From: an uncultured bacterium
Lineage (GTDB): Bacteria > Actinomycetota > Coriobacteriia > Coriobacteriales > Coriobacteriaceae
Direction: 5' to 3'
Assembly: GCA_905215505.1 (NCBI GenBank)
Contig: CAJMPU010000031.1
Location: 1-18,504 of the forward strand
DNA: 18,504 bases
The number at the start of each line of letters is the position of its first letter. The stretch's first letter is position 1. Shown one piece after another: positions 1 to 7,544 of the stretch. The notes below the pieces were generated by a model that searched no databases, was not told the origin of the DNA, and saw nothing but the letters and a program-made list of their open reading frames with translations. The position numbers and the translations under genes were made by a program.

Positions 1-120
1 CGCCGGGGAGAGGGGGGCGGCCCCCGGGCCGGCCCTCCCCCCCCGGCGCAAAAAGGGGCCGCCACGGAGAGGGGGGGCGGGGCGGGGGGGGGGGGGGGTG
101 GGGGGGGTGGGGCTATGTTC
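1..120. other. G/C homopolymer-rich left end of the window
   Basis: This stretch is almost only G and C, with long G runs (one of about 17 G near 81-98) and a C8 run near 37-45. It holds no open frame I believe. On the minus strand, positions 50-64 read as the 3' half of a terminator (GGCGGCCCC followed by TTTTT), but the matching 5' half (GGGGCCGCC) is missing and is replaced by homopolymer. That suggests either damaged sequence at a contig end or a degenerate terminator. The G runs could also form G-quadruplexes. I cannot tell these apart from the sequence alone. Confidence 0.5.
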
Positions 121-135
121 TGGCTCCCCGCCGGT

Positions 136-161
136 CGCCCGGGGCCTTTTGGCCCCGGGCG
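136..161 (-). terminator. GC hairpin just downstream of the surface-protein gene
   Basis: A perfect 11-bp stem (CGCCCGGGGCC paired with GGCCCCGGGCG) closes a four-base loop. It starts 12 bases after the TAG stop of the large surface-protein gene, which is where a terminator belongs. No T-tract follows on the minus strand, so this is either a terminator without a classical U-tail or only a 3'-end stabilising hairpin. Confidence 0.5.
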
Positions 162-173
162 CTGCCAGCGTGC

Positions 174-3100
174 CTAGCGCTTACGGATACCCCAGACCAG
201 GGCTCCGACGCCGGCCATGGCAATAACAAATGCCATGAGCAGTGCAGCGGCCTGCTGGTCACCCGTGGTGGGCAGGAAACCCTTGACCGTCTTGACGATG
301 TTCGTCACGGTCTTGGGCGTGCCGGGGTCGGGCGTCGGCGTAGGGGTCTCGGGCTTCTTGTACGTGTTGTTGAACACGATACCCTCGACGCTCTTGTCGC
401 CCTTGGTAAAGGCGACGTTCGCCTTGAGGTTGCCCTCGCCGTCGTCGACCACGTTGACGGTCGCGGTAAAGACGGACTTGTCGTAGGTCATACCGGCCTC
501 GTCGCCCTTGACCTCGCTGATGGTGTAGACGTACGCACCAGGCGCGTCGTACTCAAACTTGTCGAAGTTGATCTTGCCGTCGGCATCGTTGGTGACGGTG
601 GACTCGATGTCCTCGCCAACGAGCTTAAAGCTAAACTCGTCCTTCTTGAGCTCGCGTCCCTCGAGCACCTTGATGGCGCCGATGGAAACCTGCGTGGGCA
701 TGGCGTGATACTTGTTGGTAAAGCCAGCCGACTCGGTGGTTCCCTCGAGCTTGTGCGTCGCGGTCAGCGTGCCGTCGCCATTGTCGGAGACGGTGGTCAC
801 GACGGTGTAGGTCGTACCGTCATAGGTGACGCCCTTGTACAGGCCGAGCGCGTTGGGGCAAGCCTCGCGCAGCGTGTACGTGTGCGTGCCGGGCGCCTCG
901 TAGCGGATCGGGCTCAGCGTAACGTTGCCGCTGGCGTCGTTGGTGCCACTAGCGACAGTCACGCCGTCCTCGAGCAGGTCAAACGTGAACTCGCCAGCTG
1001 CAAGGTCGCGTCCGGTCAGACGCTTGACCGTCTTGACCTGATCGGTCACGGACGAATCGGTGGGCGTCACGCTGTAGGTGTTGGTGAATGTGAAGGCCGC
1101 ACCGTCGTCGCCGTTGCGCACGACACTCAGGTGTCCGGCACGGTCGTCAGTCACTGTGTAGGAAACCTTGCGCGCGGTGTTGGCGTCGTTAGTCACGCCA
1201 GGGGCGCTACCGGACTCGGTCACCGTGTAGGTAAAGGTGTGCGAGCGCGGAGCGATGGGAGCCGCGGGCTCGGACTCGTCGCTGGGCTCGTCGGCGTTGG
1301 CATCAGCGTCGGCGTCGGCCTCTTCAGCCTCTGCCTCGTCGGCCTCGGCCTCGTCAGCTTCGTCTGCCTCGGCCTTATCGGTCGCATCGTCCGTCACGCC
1401 CAGGGCGCGGTTGAGGTCCTCGAGCGTAAAGTGGATCTTGCCAAAGTCCACGTTGCCGGCCGCGTCGTTGGTTGCGGTCGTGCGCTCGGGCATCGGAGCG
1501 CCGGCCTCGTCGGCAGTCACGGTGAAGGTGAACTTGCCCGTGATATCGGCCGGGGTCAGGCCCTCGGCAGCCTGGAGCTTCTTGGTGCCGGCGAGTGCGG
1601 CATCTGCGACCTCGGCGCCGTAGACGTTCTCGAACAAGGGCTGAATTCCGTCGTAGGCGGGCGTCGCCGTCAGGGTCCCGTCACCGTTGTCGACGACGAT
1701 GACCTTAAAGCTAAAGCTCGGCGTTGCGGCCGTGATGCCCTTTGCTGCGAGCGGAGACGTGTACTCGAAGGCCGTGTAGTTGATGGTCCACGCAAGCTTG
1801 GCATCCGTGTCGGTGCGGATGGCGCGTTTGGCGCTTACCAGGTCGGCGAGCATCTCGGTCGTGTAATGCAGAGCACCAAAACTCACTTGGCCGTTAACGT
1901 TGGTAACGCACGTACCCTCGATGGCTTCCGTCTCGCCCGCATAGGCGATGCCAAAGTAGAACTCGCCGTCGACCATCGGGCGACCGGTCAGGGTCTTGGT
2001 GGCGACAATCTGCGCAGGCTTATCGGTCGATGCGCTATAGCTGTTTTTGAACGGGACCACAGCGCTCTCAACCTTGTTCTCGCCGCTCTTGTAGATCGTC
2101 TCATGCGTGCCCTCAGGGCCGCCGGAAACGGTCGTCGTAGCGGTAAGCGTGCCGGCACCATCGTCGGCGATAGCGATCGTCACGGTGCGCGCGGCATCGT
2201 CGTAGGTGTAGCCGGGCTTGCCGTCGTTCTTCTCGGCCACGGTGTATTTGAAGGTCTTGCCGGCGTCAGCCTGCTTAAACTTGACCTCATGGCCCGCCAG
2301 AATGTCAATCAGACCGACCGTTGCCTCTGCCGTCGCAGGGGATTTGAAAGTGTTGGCCCCAGGCAGCAGGCCAAGTGCGCCAGCCGAAGCCTCGTCGGCG
2401 GGCGTCACGGTAAAGCTAAACTGGCCCTCAGTCATGGGACGGCCGGAGAGGGTCTTGCTGAGCTTAAGGCCGCCGGCCGCGGCGTAATCGAGCTCAGTGC
2501 GGTACGTGTTGGTGAAGCGGCCGCTTTCCTTCTTGGTGACGTTGGCGGTCAGGACGCCCTTGCCGTTATCAGTCACGGTCACTTCGGCGGTCGCGACATG
2601 TCCGTCATACGTCATGCCTGCCGCATTGCCCGCGTTCTCGCGAATCTCGTACTTGTAGGTTCCGGCAGCCGTGTAGCGTATCTCGCCGAAGTTGATGGCG
2701 GCGATGCCGTCCTTCGCGTCCTTCTTGCTCACGGTCACGGTTGCGGGGTCGGGCAGCGGGGCGTCCGTACCCTCGGCTGCGCTGATGGTAAAGCTGAACT
2801 TATCGGCGTCCGTCCAGTCGCGGCCGTCAATGGCCTTGCTCAGGCCAAAGTCGAGCTCAGTGTCGAGCGGGGTCACGCTGTAGGTGTTCTTGAAGATTGC
2901 AGCCTCGGCGTTCTTCAGAACATGCTGGGCGCTGAGCGTGCCGTCGCCGTTATCGGTGATGGTCGTCTCGATGGTGAACTTGGCGTCACTGTAGGTAATG
3001 CCCTTGCTAGTGGTTCCACCGTTGACCTCGCGCAGCGTGTAGGTGTGCGTTCCGGCCTTTTCGTACTTCACGGGGCTCATCGTAATCGTGCCGTCGGCGG

Positions 3101-6100
3101 CGTTCTTGCCGGTGGCGACGACCTTGTCGCCCTCGACGAGCTGGAAGGAGAACTCGCCGTCCTTGAGGTCGCGCCCGGTCAGGACCTTGGTCGCGGTGAT
3201 CTGGTCGGTGACGCTAAATTCGCCGGGGTTCGGCTTGTAGGAATTCTCGAACTCAGCAGTCTTGGCATCCTTCAGCTCGTGCTTCGCCACGAGCTTGCCC
3301 TTGCCGTTATCGGTGATCGTAGTCACGACGGTATAGGTCTTATCGTCGTAGGCGATGCCGTTGCCTTCGGCGCCCTTGGCCTCACGCAGGATATAGATAT
3401 GCTCGCCGGCCTTGTCGTAGGTGATTTTGTCCATGACGATCTTGCCGTCGGCATCGTTCTTGCCGGTGGCGACGACCTTGCCGTCCTCGACGAGCTCGAA
3501 GGAGAACTCGCCGGCGGTCATGTCACGCCCGGTCAGGAACTTGGTCGCGGTGATCTGATCGGTGACACTGGAGTTCACGGGAGTAACGCTGTAAGCATTC
3601 TCGAAGATAGCCTTCTCGACGTCCTGCAGCTCATGCTTAACCGTGAGCTTGCCATTGCCATCATCGGTGGCGGTGGTCACGATGGTGTAGGCCGCGGTGC
3701 TGTAGGTGATACCGTTGTCGGCGTCGACCTTGGTCTCGCGCAGCATGTAGGTGTGCTCGCCAGCCGCAGTGTAGGTGATCTTGTCCATCGTGATCTTGCC
3801 GTCGGCCGCATTGGTGCCCCTGGCGACGACCTTGTTACCCTCGACGAGCTCGAAGGAGAACTCGCCTTCCTTGAGGTCGCGGCCTGTCAGGGTCTTGGTC
3901 GCGGTGATCTGGTCGGTGACGCTGGACTTATTCGGGGCAGTGTTGTACTTGTTCTCAAAGCGTGCCGGCTTGGTGCCCTCGAGCGCATGGGTCACCTTAA
4001 GCGTGCCGTCGCCGTTGTCGATGACGCTCGTCTTGATGGTGTAGTTCGTCTTATCGTACGTAATCCCGTTGCTCAGCCCCGCCTCGTTGGGGAGCTTCTC
4101 GCGCAGCGTGTAGGTGTGATTGCCAGGCTTATCGTAAGTGATTTTGTCCATGGCAATCGTGCCGTCGGCAGCGTTAGTGCCCTTGGCGACGACCTTGTTA
4201 CCCTCGACGAGCTCGAAGGAGAACTCGCCCTCCTTGAGGTCGCGCCCGGTCAGGACCTTGGTCGCGGTGATCTGGTCCTCGACAGGCTTCACGCTATAGG
4301 TGTTCTTGAACTCGGTCTCGCCCGAGATCTTTTCAACGTCGGCCTTAAGCTCGCCCTTGGCGTTAACCGTCACAGTCACCTTGAACGTGGCAACGTTCTT
4401 GCTGTAGGTAATGCCACCGGCGTCGCCCTTGACCTCGCGGACCTCATAGGTGTACTCGCCCGGCTCGGCATAAGTAATCTTGCCAAAGTTAATGGCTGCC
4501 TTGCCCTTGTCGAGATCGGCATTGGTCACAGTTACGGTCGCGGGGTCGGGCATCGGGGCATTGTTGTCGGACGTCGCGGAGAGCTCAAACTCAAACGCAT
4601 CCGTATCCGCCCACTTGCGGCCCTCGAGCACCTTGGTCAGACCAAAGTCAGTCTTGGTATCAACCGCTGTCGGCTTGGTTGCAAGGCTAAAGATAATCTT
4701 GCCGTTGTTGCCCAGGTGCGAATGCACGTGCGTGGAAGTCGCAACGGAGGAAAGGTCATTCCACCTGGGGTTAAGCACGTCGCGCGCGGTCTCGGTCTTG
4801 TTGCCGTTCGCCTCCACATCGTCCTTGGTGGTATGCAGCTGGTCGATATAGGCCAAGCGCGCGGTTCCCTTATTAAAGGACCAATAGCCGTCATCTTTGA
4901 CCAGAGCGCCGTCGTAGCTGGCGATCTCGTGCCCCTCAAACTCCACAACGGCATAGTCGTCCTTCGGCTTGCCGTTTGCGCCCATCGCCACAAACTCGTC
5001 CTTGTAGTAATAGACGTCGTTGCCCTGCGGCTTTACCGTCGCGCGCTGGGTGCATTCCTTGTCCGTGTAGATAGGCGTGATTTTTTGGAAGTAATAGTAG
5101 CTGTTGGTATCGGCGGGCTCAAACTCGGCGACAACATCGCCCAGCTCGCCGCCCGACCACTTGTTGGCCAGGAAGTAGACCGTCTGGTTGTCGGCACCCT
5201 TATGTTTCTCGATATACTTCTTGAGTCCGTCATCGGGCGTAAACAGGTTGTTACGCGCGGCGTCCTTGACGCTCGAGGTGTATTTAATCTGAATAGGCTT
5301 GATGTCATTGAGCGACGTGCGCTCAAAGATCCCGTTTTCCATGTCCACGTGATAGCGGATCAGCGGAATCAGTGATGCGGGAATCTTGACCGTCACGATA
5401 TCGCCCTGCTGCGCATTGGCAGAGCGCTCGACGGTGATGACCAGGTCCTTGGCCACGCCCGAAAACTCGTACGTGTCCGTATTGCCCTTGGTTGTCTTGG
5501 TCACTTCATCAAAGGGGACGCCATTAATCTGAGCGCTGACAAACGTATCGACCTGCATAAAGTCGCCCAGCTCATCACTAAAGGTGATGTAGCCGGACTT
5601 GCTCTCGTCGTAACCATCCTCGATCTGAGTGGGAGAGCCCTTGCCCGAGGTGATAGAGCTCGAGATATCATCAAACACCTTCTTGAGCTCATCGGCGTTC
5701 GACGCAGCCTTGTAGAAATCGGAATTCTCCGTGCGCTTACCAAGCTCATTGGTTGTGTAGGACGTGGCGTTTGGATAGTTGCTCGACACGGCGTGCATGA
5801 ACTTGTTTTCGTTGCTCGTCCAGTAGTTCGTAGGATCGGCAACGGGATTCGCACCATTAAAGATGCCGATCGTATAAATGTCGGCACCTTTATTCTTGAG
5901 ACTCTTGGCGCTTTTGACGGCGCTATCGGCAACACTTGCTTGGAATCCACTAGAACTCGTAGGTGAACCATCAGCGAAGAAGACAACGATCTTCTTGGCG
6001 TCGGCGCGACCAGACGAAAATACCCCATCAGCCAGCTGTAAGCCATAGTCGGCGCGCGTGGCGCCATTAGGACTGATGGAGTTGACCGTACTCTTAAGGC

Positions 6101-6728
6101 TCGTCGCGTCATCGCCCGTGCAGGGCGTCAGCTTCTTCATGGTCTGCGAGTAGTTGTACCTATACCCCGACTCCCAATACGTGTCGTTGCCGACCCAATC
6201 AGCCCTACTTCCCGCAAACTTTACGATGGCAACCTGATGCTGCTTGGAAGCATCGATCTTTGCATTCTGCTCGGCAATGGCGTCGATAAAGGAACTGGCA
6301 GCGTTCTTAAGTGCGGTGATGCGTTTGGTCTGATCGTTGCCGCCCATGCTCTCATCCATCGACCCGGAGGCATCAAGCACCATCACGATATCGAGCGGTT
6401 TAGTGACCAGCGACGTTGTGTCAGAAGTCGAAGACATCGTGGAGAGCGTTGTCACAAAGTCGGACTTTTCGTCCTCTGCGGGCTCGACCGTCTTGTCCGT
6501 CCAGATTCGGCCTACATAACGTGTCGTCTGGTCCTGCTCGCCGCCCGACGCCCAGTATTGCCAGCGGCCGGTAGTGTCGGGGTCGACTATCTTTTTGCTC
6601 GCCGTCGGTCCGTCCATTCCGGTGCTGGACCTGGCGTTGGCCTCGGGCAGCATGGCAAATGCTGCAGCCGGCAACACCAGCACTACGGCCAGTATCACCG
6701 CCAAGAGACCCCTCGTGTACTTACTCAT
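174..6728 (-). CDS. Giant LPXTG-anchored surface protein: vWA domain plus eleven isopeptide-type stalk domains
   Basis: A 2184-residue predicted wall-anchored adhesin, possibly a pilus-tip-type protein. A signal peptide (1-26, hydrophobic core then AFA) precedes a von Willebrand A domain (about 112-357) with a complete MIDAS: DASGS at 119-123, Thr224 and Asp253. A less recognisable region (about 358-693) leads into eleven tandem domains of the streptococcal pilin isopeptide (FctA/Spy0128) type, starting near 694, 816, 937, 1055, 1173, 1292, 1421, 1573, 1711, 1894 and 2014. Each has a Lys in a TKxLxGR-like strand and an Asn in F-x-N-x-Y; all but the eighth have the Glu of YTLRE. This is the triad that forms an internal Lys-Asn bond in the family. 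A Pro/Thr linker, LPTTGD (2152-2157), a membrane segment and GIRKR form the sortase signal. The start is supported by AAGGGAG six bases upstream. Binding target unknown; no sortase gene lies in the window. Confidence 0.95.
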   Translation of the reverse strand: MSKYTRGLLAVILAVVLVLPAAAFAMLPEANARSSTGMDGPTASKKIVDPDTTGRWQYWASGGEQDQTTRYVGRIWTDKTVEPAEDEKSDFVTTLSTMSSTSDTTSLVTKPLDIVMVLDASGSMDESMGGNDQTKRITALKNAASSFIDAIAEQNAKIDASKQHQVAIVKFAGSRADWVGNDTYWESGYRYNYSQTMKKLTPCTGDDATSLKSTVNSISPNGATRADYGLQLADGVFSSGRADAKKIVVFFADGSPTSSSGFQASVADSAVKSAKSLKNKGADIYTIGIFNGANPVADPTNYWTSNENKFMHAVSSNYPNATSYTTNELGKRTENSDFYKAASNADELKKVFDDISSSITSGKGSPTQIEDGYDESKSGYITFSDELGDFMQVDTFVSAQINGVPFDEVTKTTKGNTDTYEFSGVAKDLVITVERSANAQQGDIVTVKIPASLIPLIRYHVDMENGIFERTSLNDIKPIQIKYTSSVKDAARNNLFTPDDGLKKYIEKHKGADNQTVYFLANKWSGGELGDVVAEFEPADTNSYYYFQKITPIYTDKECTQRATVKPQGNDVYYYKDEFVAMGANGKPKDDYAVVEFEGHEIASYDGALVKDDGYWSFNKGTARLAYIDQLHTTKDDVEANGNKTETARDVLNPRWNDLSSVATSTHVHSHLGNNGKIIFSLATKPTAVDTKTDFGLTKVLEGRKWADTDAFEFELSATSDNNAPMPDPATVTVTNADLDKGKAAINFGKITYAEPGEYTYEVREVKGDAGGITYSKNVATFKVTVTVNAKGELKADVEKISGETEFKNTYSVKPVEDQITATKVLTGRDLKEGEFSFELVEGNKVVAKGTNAADGTIAMDKITYDKPGNHTYTLREKLPNEAGLSNGITYDKTNYTIKTSVIDNGDGTLKVTHALEGTKPARFENKYNTAPNKSSVTDQITATKTLTGRDLKEGEFSFELVEGNKVVARGTNAADGKITMDKITYTAAGEHTYMLRETKVDADNGITYSTAAYTIVTTATDDGNGKLTVKHELQDVEKAIFENAYSVTPVNSSVTDQITATKFLTGRDMTAGEFSFELVEDGKVVATGKNDADGKIVMDKITYDKAGEHIYILREAKGAEGNGIAYDDKTYTVVTTITDNGKGKLVAKHELKDAKTAEFENSYKPNPGEFSVTDQITATKVLTGRDLKDGEFSFQLVEGDKVVATGKNAADGTITMSPVKYEKAGTHTYTLREVNGGTTSKGITYSDAKFTIETTITDNGDGTLSAQHVLKNAEAAIFKNTYSVTPLDTELDFGLSKAIDGRDWTDADKFSFTISAAEGTDAPLPDPATVTVSKKDAKDGIAAINFGEIRYTAAGTYKYEIRENAGNAAGMTYDGHVATAEVTVTDNGKGVLTANVTKKESGRFTNTYRTELDYAAAGGLKLSKTLSGRPMTEGQFSFTVTPADEASAGALGLLPGANTFKSPATAEATVGLIDILAGHEVKFKQADAGKTFKYTVAEKNDGKPGYTYDDAARTVTIAIADDGAGTLTATTTVSGGPEGTHETIYKSGENKVESAVVPFKNSYSASTDKPAQIVATKTLTGRPMVDGEFYFGIAYAGETEAIEGTCVTNVNGQVSFGALHYTTEMLADLVSAKRAIRTDTDAKLAWTINYTAFEYTSPLAAKGITAATPSFSFKVIVVDNGDGTLTATPAYDGIQPLFENVYGAEVADAALAGTKKLQAAEGLTPADITGKFTFTVTADEAGAPMPERTTATNDAAGNVDFGKIHFTLEDLNRALGVTDDATDKAEADEADEAEADEAEAEEADADADANADEPSDESEPAAPIAPRSHTFTYTVTESGSAPGVTNDANTARKVSYTVTDDRAGHLSVVRNGDDGAAFTFTNTYSVTPTDSSVTDQVKTVKRLTGRDLAAGEFTFDLLEDGVTVASGTNDASGNVTLSPIRYEAPGTHTYTLREACPNALGLYKGVTYDGTTYTVVTTVSDNGDGTLTATHKLEGTTESAGFTNKYHAMPTQVSIGAIKVLEGRELKKDEFSFKLVGEDIESTVTNDADGKINFDKFEYDAPGAYVYTISEVKGDEAGMTYDKSVFTATVNVVDDGEGNLKANVAFTKGDKSVEGIVFNNTYKKPETPTPTPDPGTPKTVTNIVKTVKGFLPTTGDQQAAALLMAFVIAMAGVGALVWGIRKR
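1245..1394 (-). repeat. Low-complexity Ala/Asp/Glu-coding tract inside stalk domain 9
   Basis: About 50 residues (1779-1828), nearly all Ala, Asp and Glu, interrupt domain 9 between its GxVxFGxIxF strand and its FTYTVTE strand. At DNA level the tract is a run of GCC/GAG/GAC-type codons forming imperfect 6- to 12-bp repeats, a pattern typical of slippage expansion. Removing it restores a domain of about 130 residues, close to its neighbours, so it looks like an insertion into a loop rather than a linker between domains. Confidence 0.75.
2856..4283 (-). repeat. Four tandem near-identical stalk-domain repeats (about 354-363 bp each)
   Basis: This segment encodes domains 2 to 5 of the surface protein (residues 816-1291). 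The four copies begin with VEDQITATK or VTDQITATK, share LTGRDLKEGEFSFELVEG-like openings, and are much closer to each other than to domains 1, 6, 7, 8, 9 or 11. Domain 10 (690-1049) belongs to the same subfamily but sits apart. The near identity extends to the DNA, so copy number could change by recombination, and short-read assembly could collapse or expand the run. Confidence 0.85.
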
Positions 6729-6745
6729 CGCGTCTCCCTTCTCGC

Positions 6746-6756
6746 GGTCTCAGACC
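6746..6756. promoter_or_regulatory. Small palindrome GGTCTCAGACC next to the adhesin ribosome binding site
   Basis: An 11-bp palindrome (GGTCT, C, AGACC) lies in the untranslated leader a few bases upstream of the AAGGGAG ribosome binding site of the surface-protein gene. It resembles a half-scale version of the TGAGACA/TGTCTCA palindrome farther upstream. A regulatory role is only a guess; a motif this short can occur by chance. Confidence 0.25.
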
Positions 6757-6780
6757 TTGCATCAGCCTAAAGTTACGGAA

Positions 6781-6860
6781 TGAGACACAATTAGGGCAGG
6801 TGACACATGTTCCAGATTCTGTTTTGGGCGTGAGACAAATGTCTCACCAAAGTTGAGACA
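6781..6860. promoter_or_regulatory. Cluster of TGAGACA boxes with a perfect 18-bp palindrome upstream of the adhesin gene
   Basis: Within 80 bases upstream of the surface-protein gene, TGAGACA occurs three times on the plus strand (6781-6787, 6831-6837, 6854-6860) and once inverted (6840-6846). The middle pair forms the palindrome GTGAGACAAATGTCTCAC (6830-6847): 8-bp arms around AA. It sits about 100 bases before the start codon. Its symmetry and the extra half-sites are what an operator for a dimeric transcription factor would look like. I could not place a convincing -35/-10 pair and do not recognise the regulator. Confidence 0.5.
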
Positions 6861-6968
6861 CGGCGTTTTCGCAGGAAAATAGGTGCGACTCAAGATGGAC
6901 GGGGCAAAAGGGCCCGTTTTCCTCCGTCCTTGGGGGATCAAGGGCCGTCACCGATATGGCGCCATTTC

Positions 6969-7120
6969 AAAACTATGCCGGTTTACTACGATAAAAATAA
7001 GATCCCCGACCACGCGTGACTTTTTCGCAAAACCGCAAGCCGTCTACCTGCGGTTTTGATTTTGCCAAATGCGGCGCGGTTGGGGGTAGGCGATTTATCG
7101 TAGTAATCCGGCATAGTTTT
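6969..7120. repeat. 152-bp element with 27-bp terminal inverted repeats and an internal hairpin (MITE-like)
   Basis: Positions 6969-6995 and 7094-7120 are inverted copies of one 27-bp sequence (AAAACTATGCCGG, one variable base, TTACTACGATAAA), matching at 26 of 27 positions. The 98 bases between hold a second nested hairpin: AAAACCGCA (7029-7037) pairs perfectly with TGCGGTTTT (7049-7057). The element fills the gap between the ech operon 3' end and the adhesin control region and encodes no protein I accept. Nested symmetry and size suit a miniature inverted-repeat element or a structured intergenic repeat. No clear target-site duplication is visible. Confidence 0.6.
7029..7057. terminator. 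Hairpin with A/T flanks, possible bidirectional terminator
   Basis: AAAACCGCA and TGCGGTTTT form a 9-bp perfect stem around an 11-base loop. T runs follow the G-C part on both strands, so it could stop transcription either way: ech read-through on the minus strand or antisense transcripts on the plus strand. It is also the centre of the 152-bp inverted-repeat element, so it may belong to that element rather than to either gene. Confidence 0.35.
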
Positions 7121-7152
7121 GTTCGCGGCGGCACAGCCGCGCGTTTAAGCGC

Positions 7153-7186
7153 GGGGCCGGTGGGGCAATTTTGCCCCACCGGCCCC
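7153..7186 (-). terminator. Strong 16-bp hairpin after the ech operon
   Basis: GGGGCCGGTGGGGCAA (7153-7168) and TTGCCCCACCGGCCCC (7171-7186) form a perfect 16-bp stem with a TT loop. It starts nine bases after the echF stop codon, fitting the end of the hydrogenase transcript. No long T-tract follows on the minus strand; instead a second short GCGC palindrome does. Termination or mRNA 3'-end protection are both plausible. Confidence 0.6.
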
Positions 7187-7195
7187 ATCCCAGTG

Positions 7196-7537
7196 CTATT
7201 CCGGCTTGGTTTCTACCGTGGGAGTCTTGTCCGCCGCGACTGGAGTGCGGGCGGTGTCCATAGTCAGGCAGTGTTTGGGGCAGCTCTCGATGCACTCGCC
7301 GCATACCACGCAGGCATACGGGTCAATCGACCACGTTCCTCCCTTGCGATCAACCGCGAGCGCGCCCGCCGGGCAGCGGCGCGCGCACATGCCGCAGCAA
7401 ATGCACACGTCCATGTCGTTAACGATGTGCCCACGCAGGCGCTCGGGTGCCGCGAGCTTCTCCTGCGGATAGCACACCGTTACCGGCTGCTTGACCATAG
7501 AACCCAAGGCCGTCTTGGCAAATGTCAGCAAACTCAT
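7196..7537 (-). CDS. echF: Ech hydrogenase subunit F, 2[4Fe-4S] ferredoxin-like
   Basis: A 113-residue polyferredoxin-type electron-transfer subunit of the Ech complex (relative of NuoI, HycF and HyfH). Two classical four-cysteine motifs bind two [4Fe-4S] clusters: C45-x2-C48-x2-C51-x3-C55-P and C76-x2-C79-x2-C82-x3-C86-P. An extra Cys47 and Cys90 are present. In the family this subunit takes electrons from soluble ferredoxin and relays them through the small subunit to the Ni-Fe site. The last 20 or so residues are a Thr/Ala/Lys-rich tail. It is the last gene of the operon: its ATG lies seven bases after the echE stop, its ribosome binding site (GGAAAGG) overlaps the end of echE, and a strong hairpin follows its stop. 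Confidence 0.9.
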   Translation of the reverse strand: MSLLTFAKTALGSMVKQPVTVCYPQEKLAAPERLRGHIVNDMDVCICCGMCARRCPAGALAVDRKGGTWSIDPYACVVCGECIESCPKHCLTMDTARTPVAADKTPTVETKPE

Positions 7538-7544
7538 GCCGCGC

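Noticed and set aside
705..5375. 1556-residue plus-strand open frame opposite the surface-protein gene
   Set aside because: It is the antisense reading of the GC-rich, repetitive surface-protein gene. Its product has low-complexity Val/Gly/Leu/Arg composition, no recognisable domain and no ribosome binding site worth noting.
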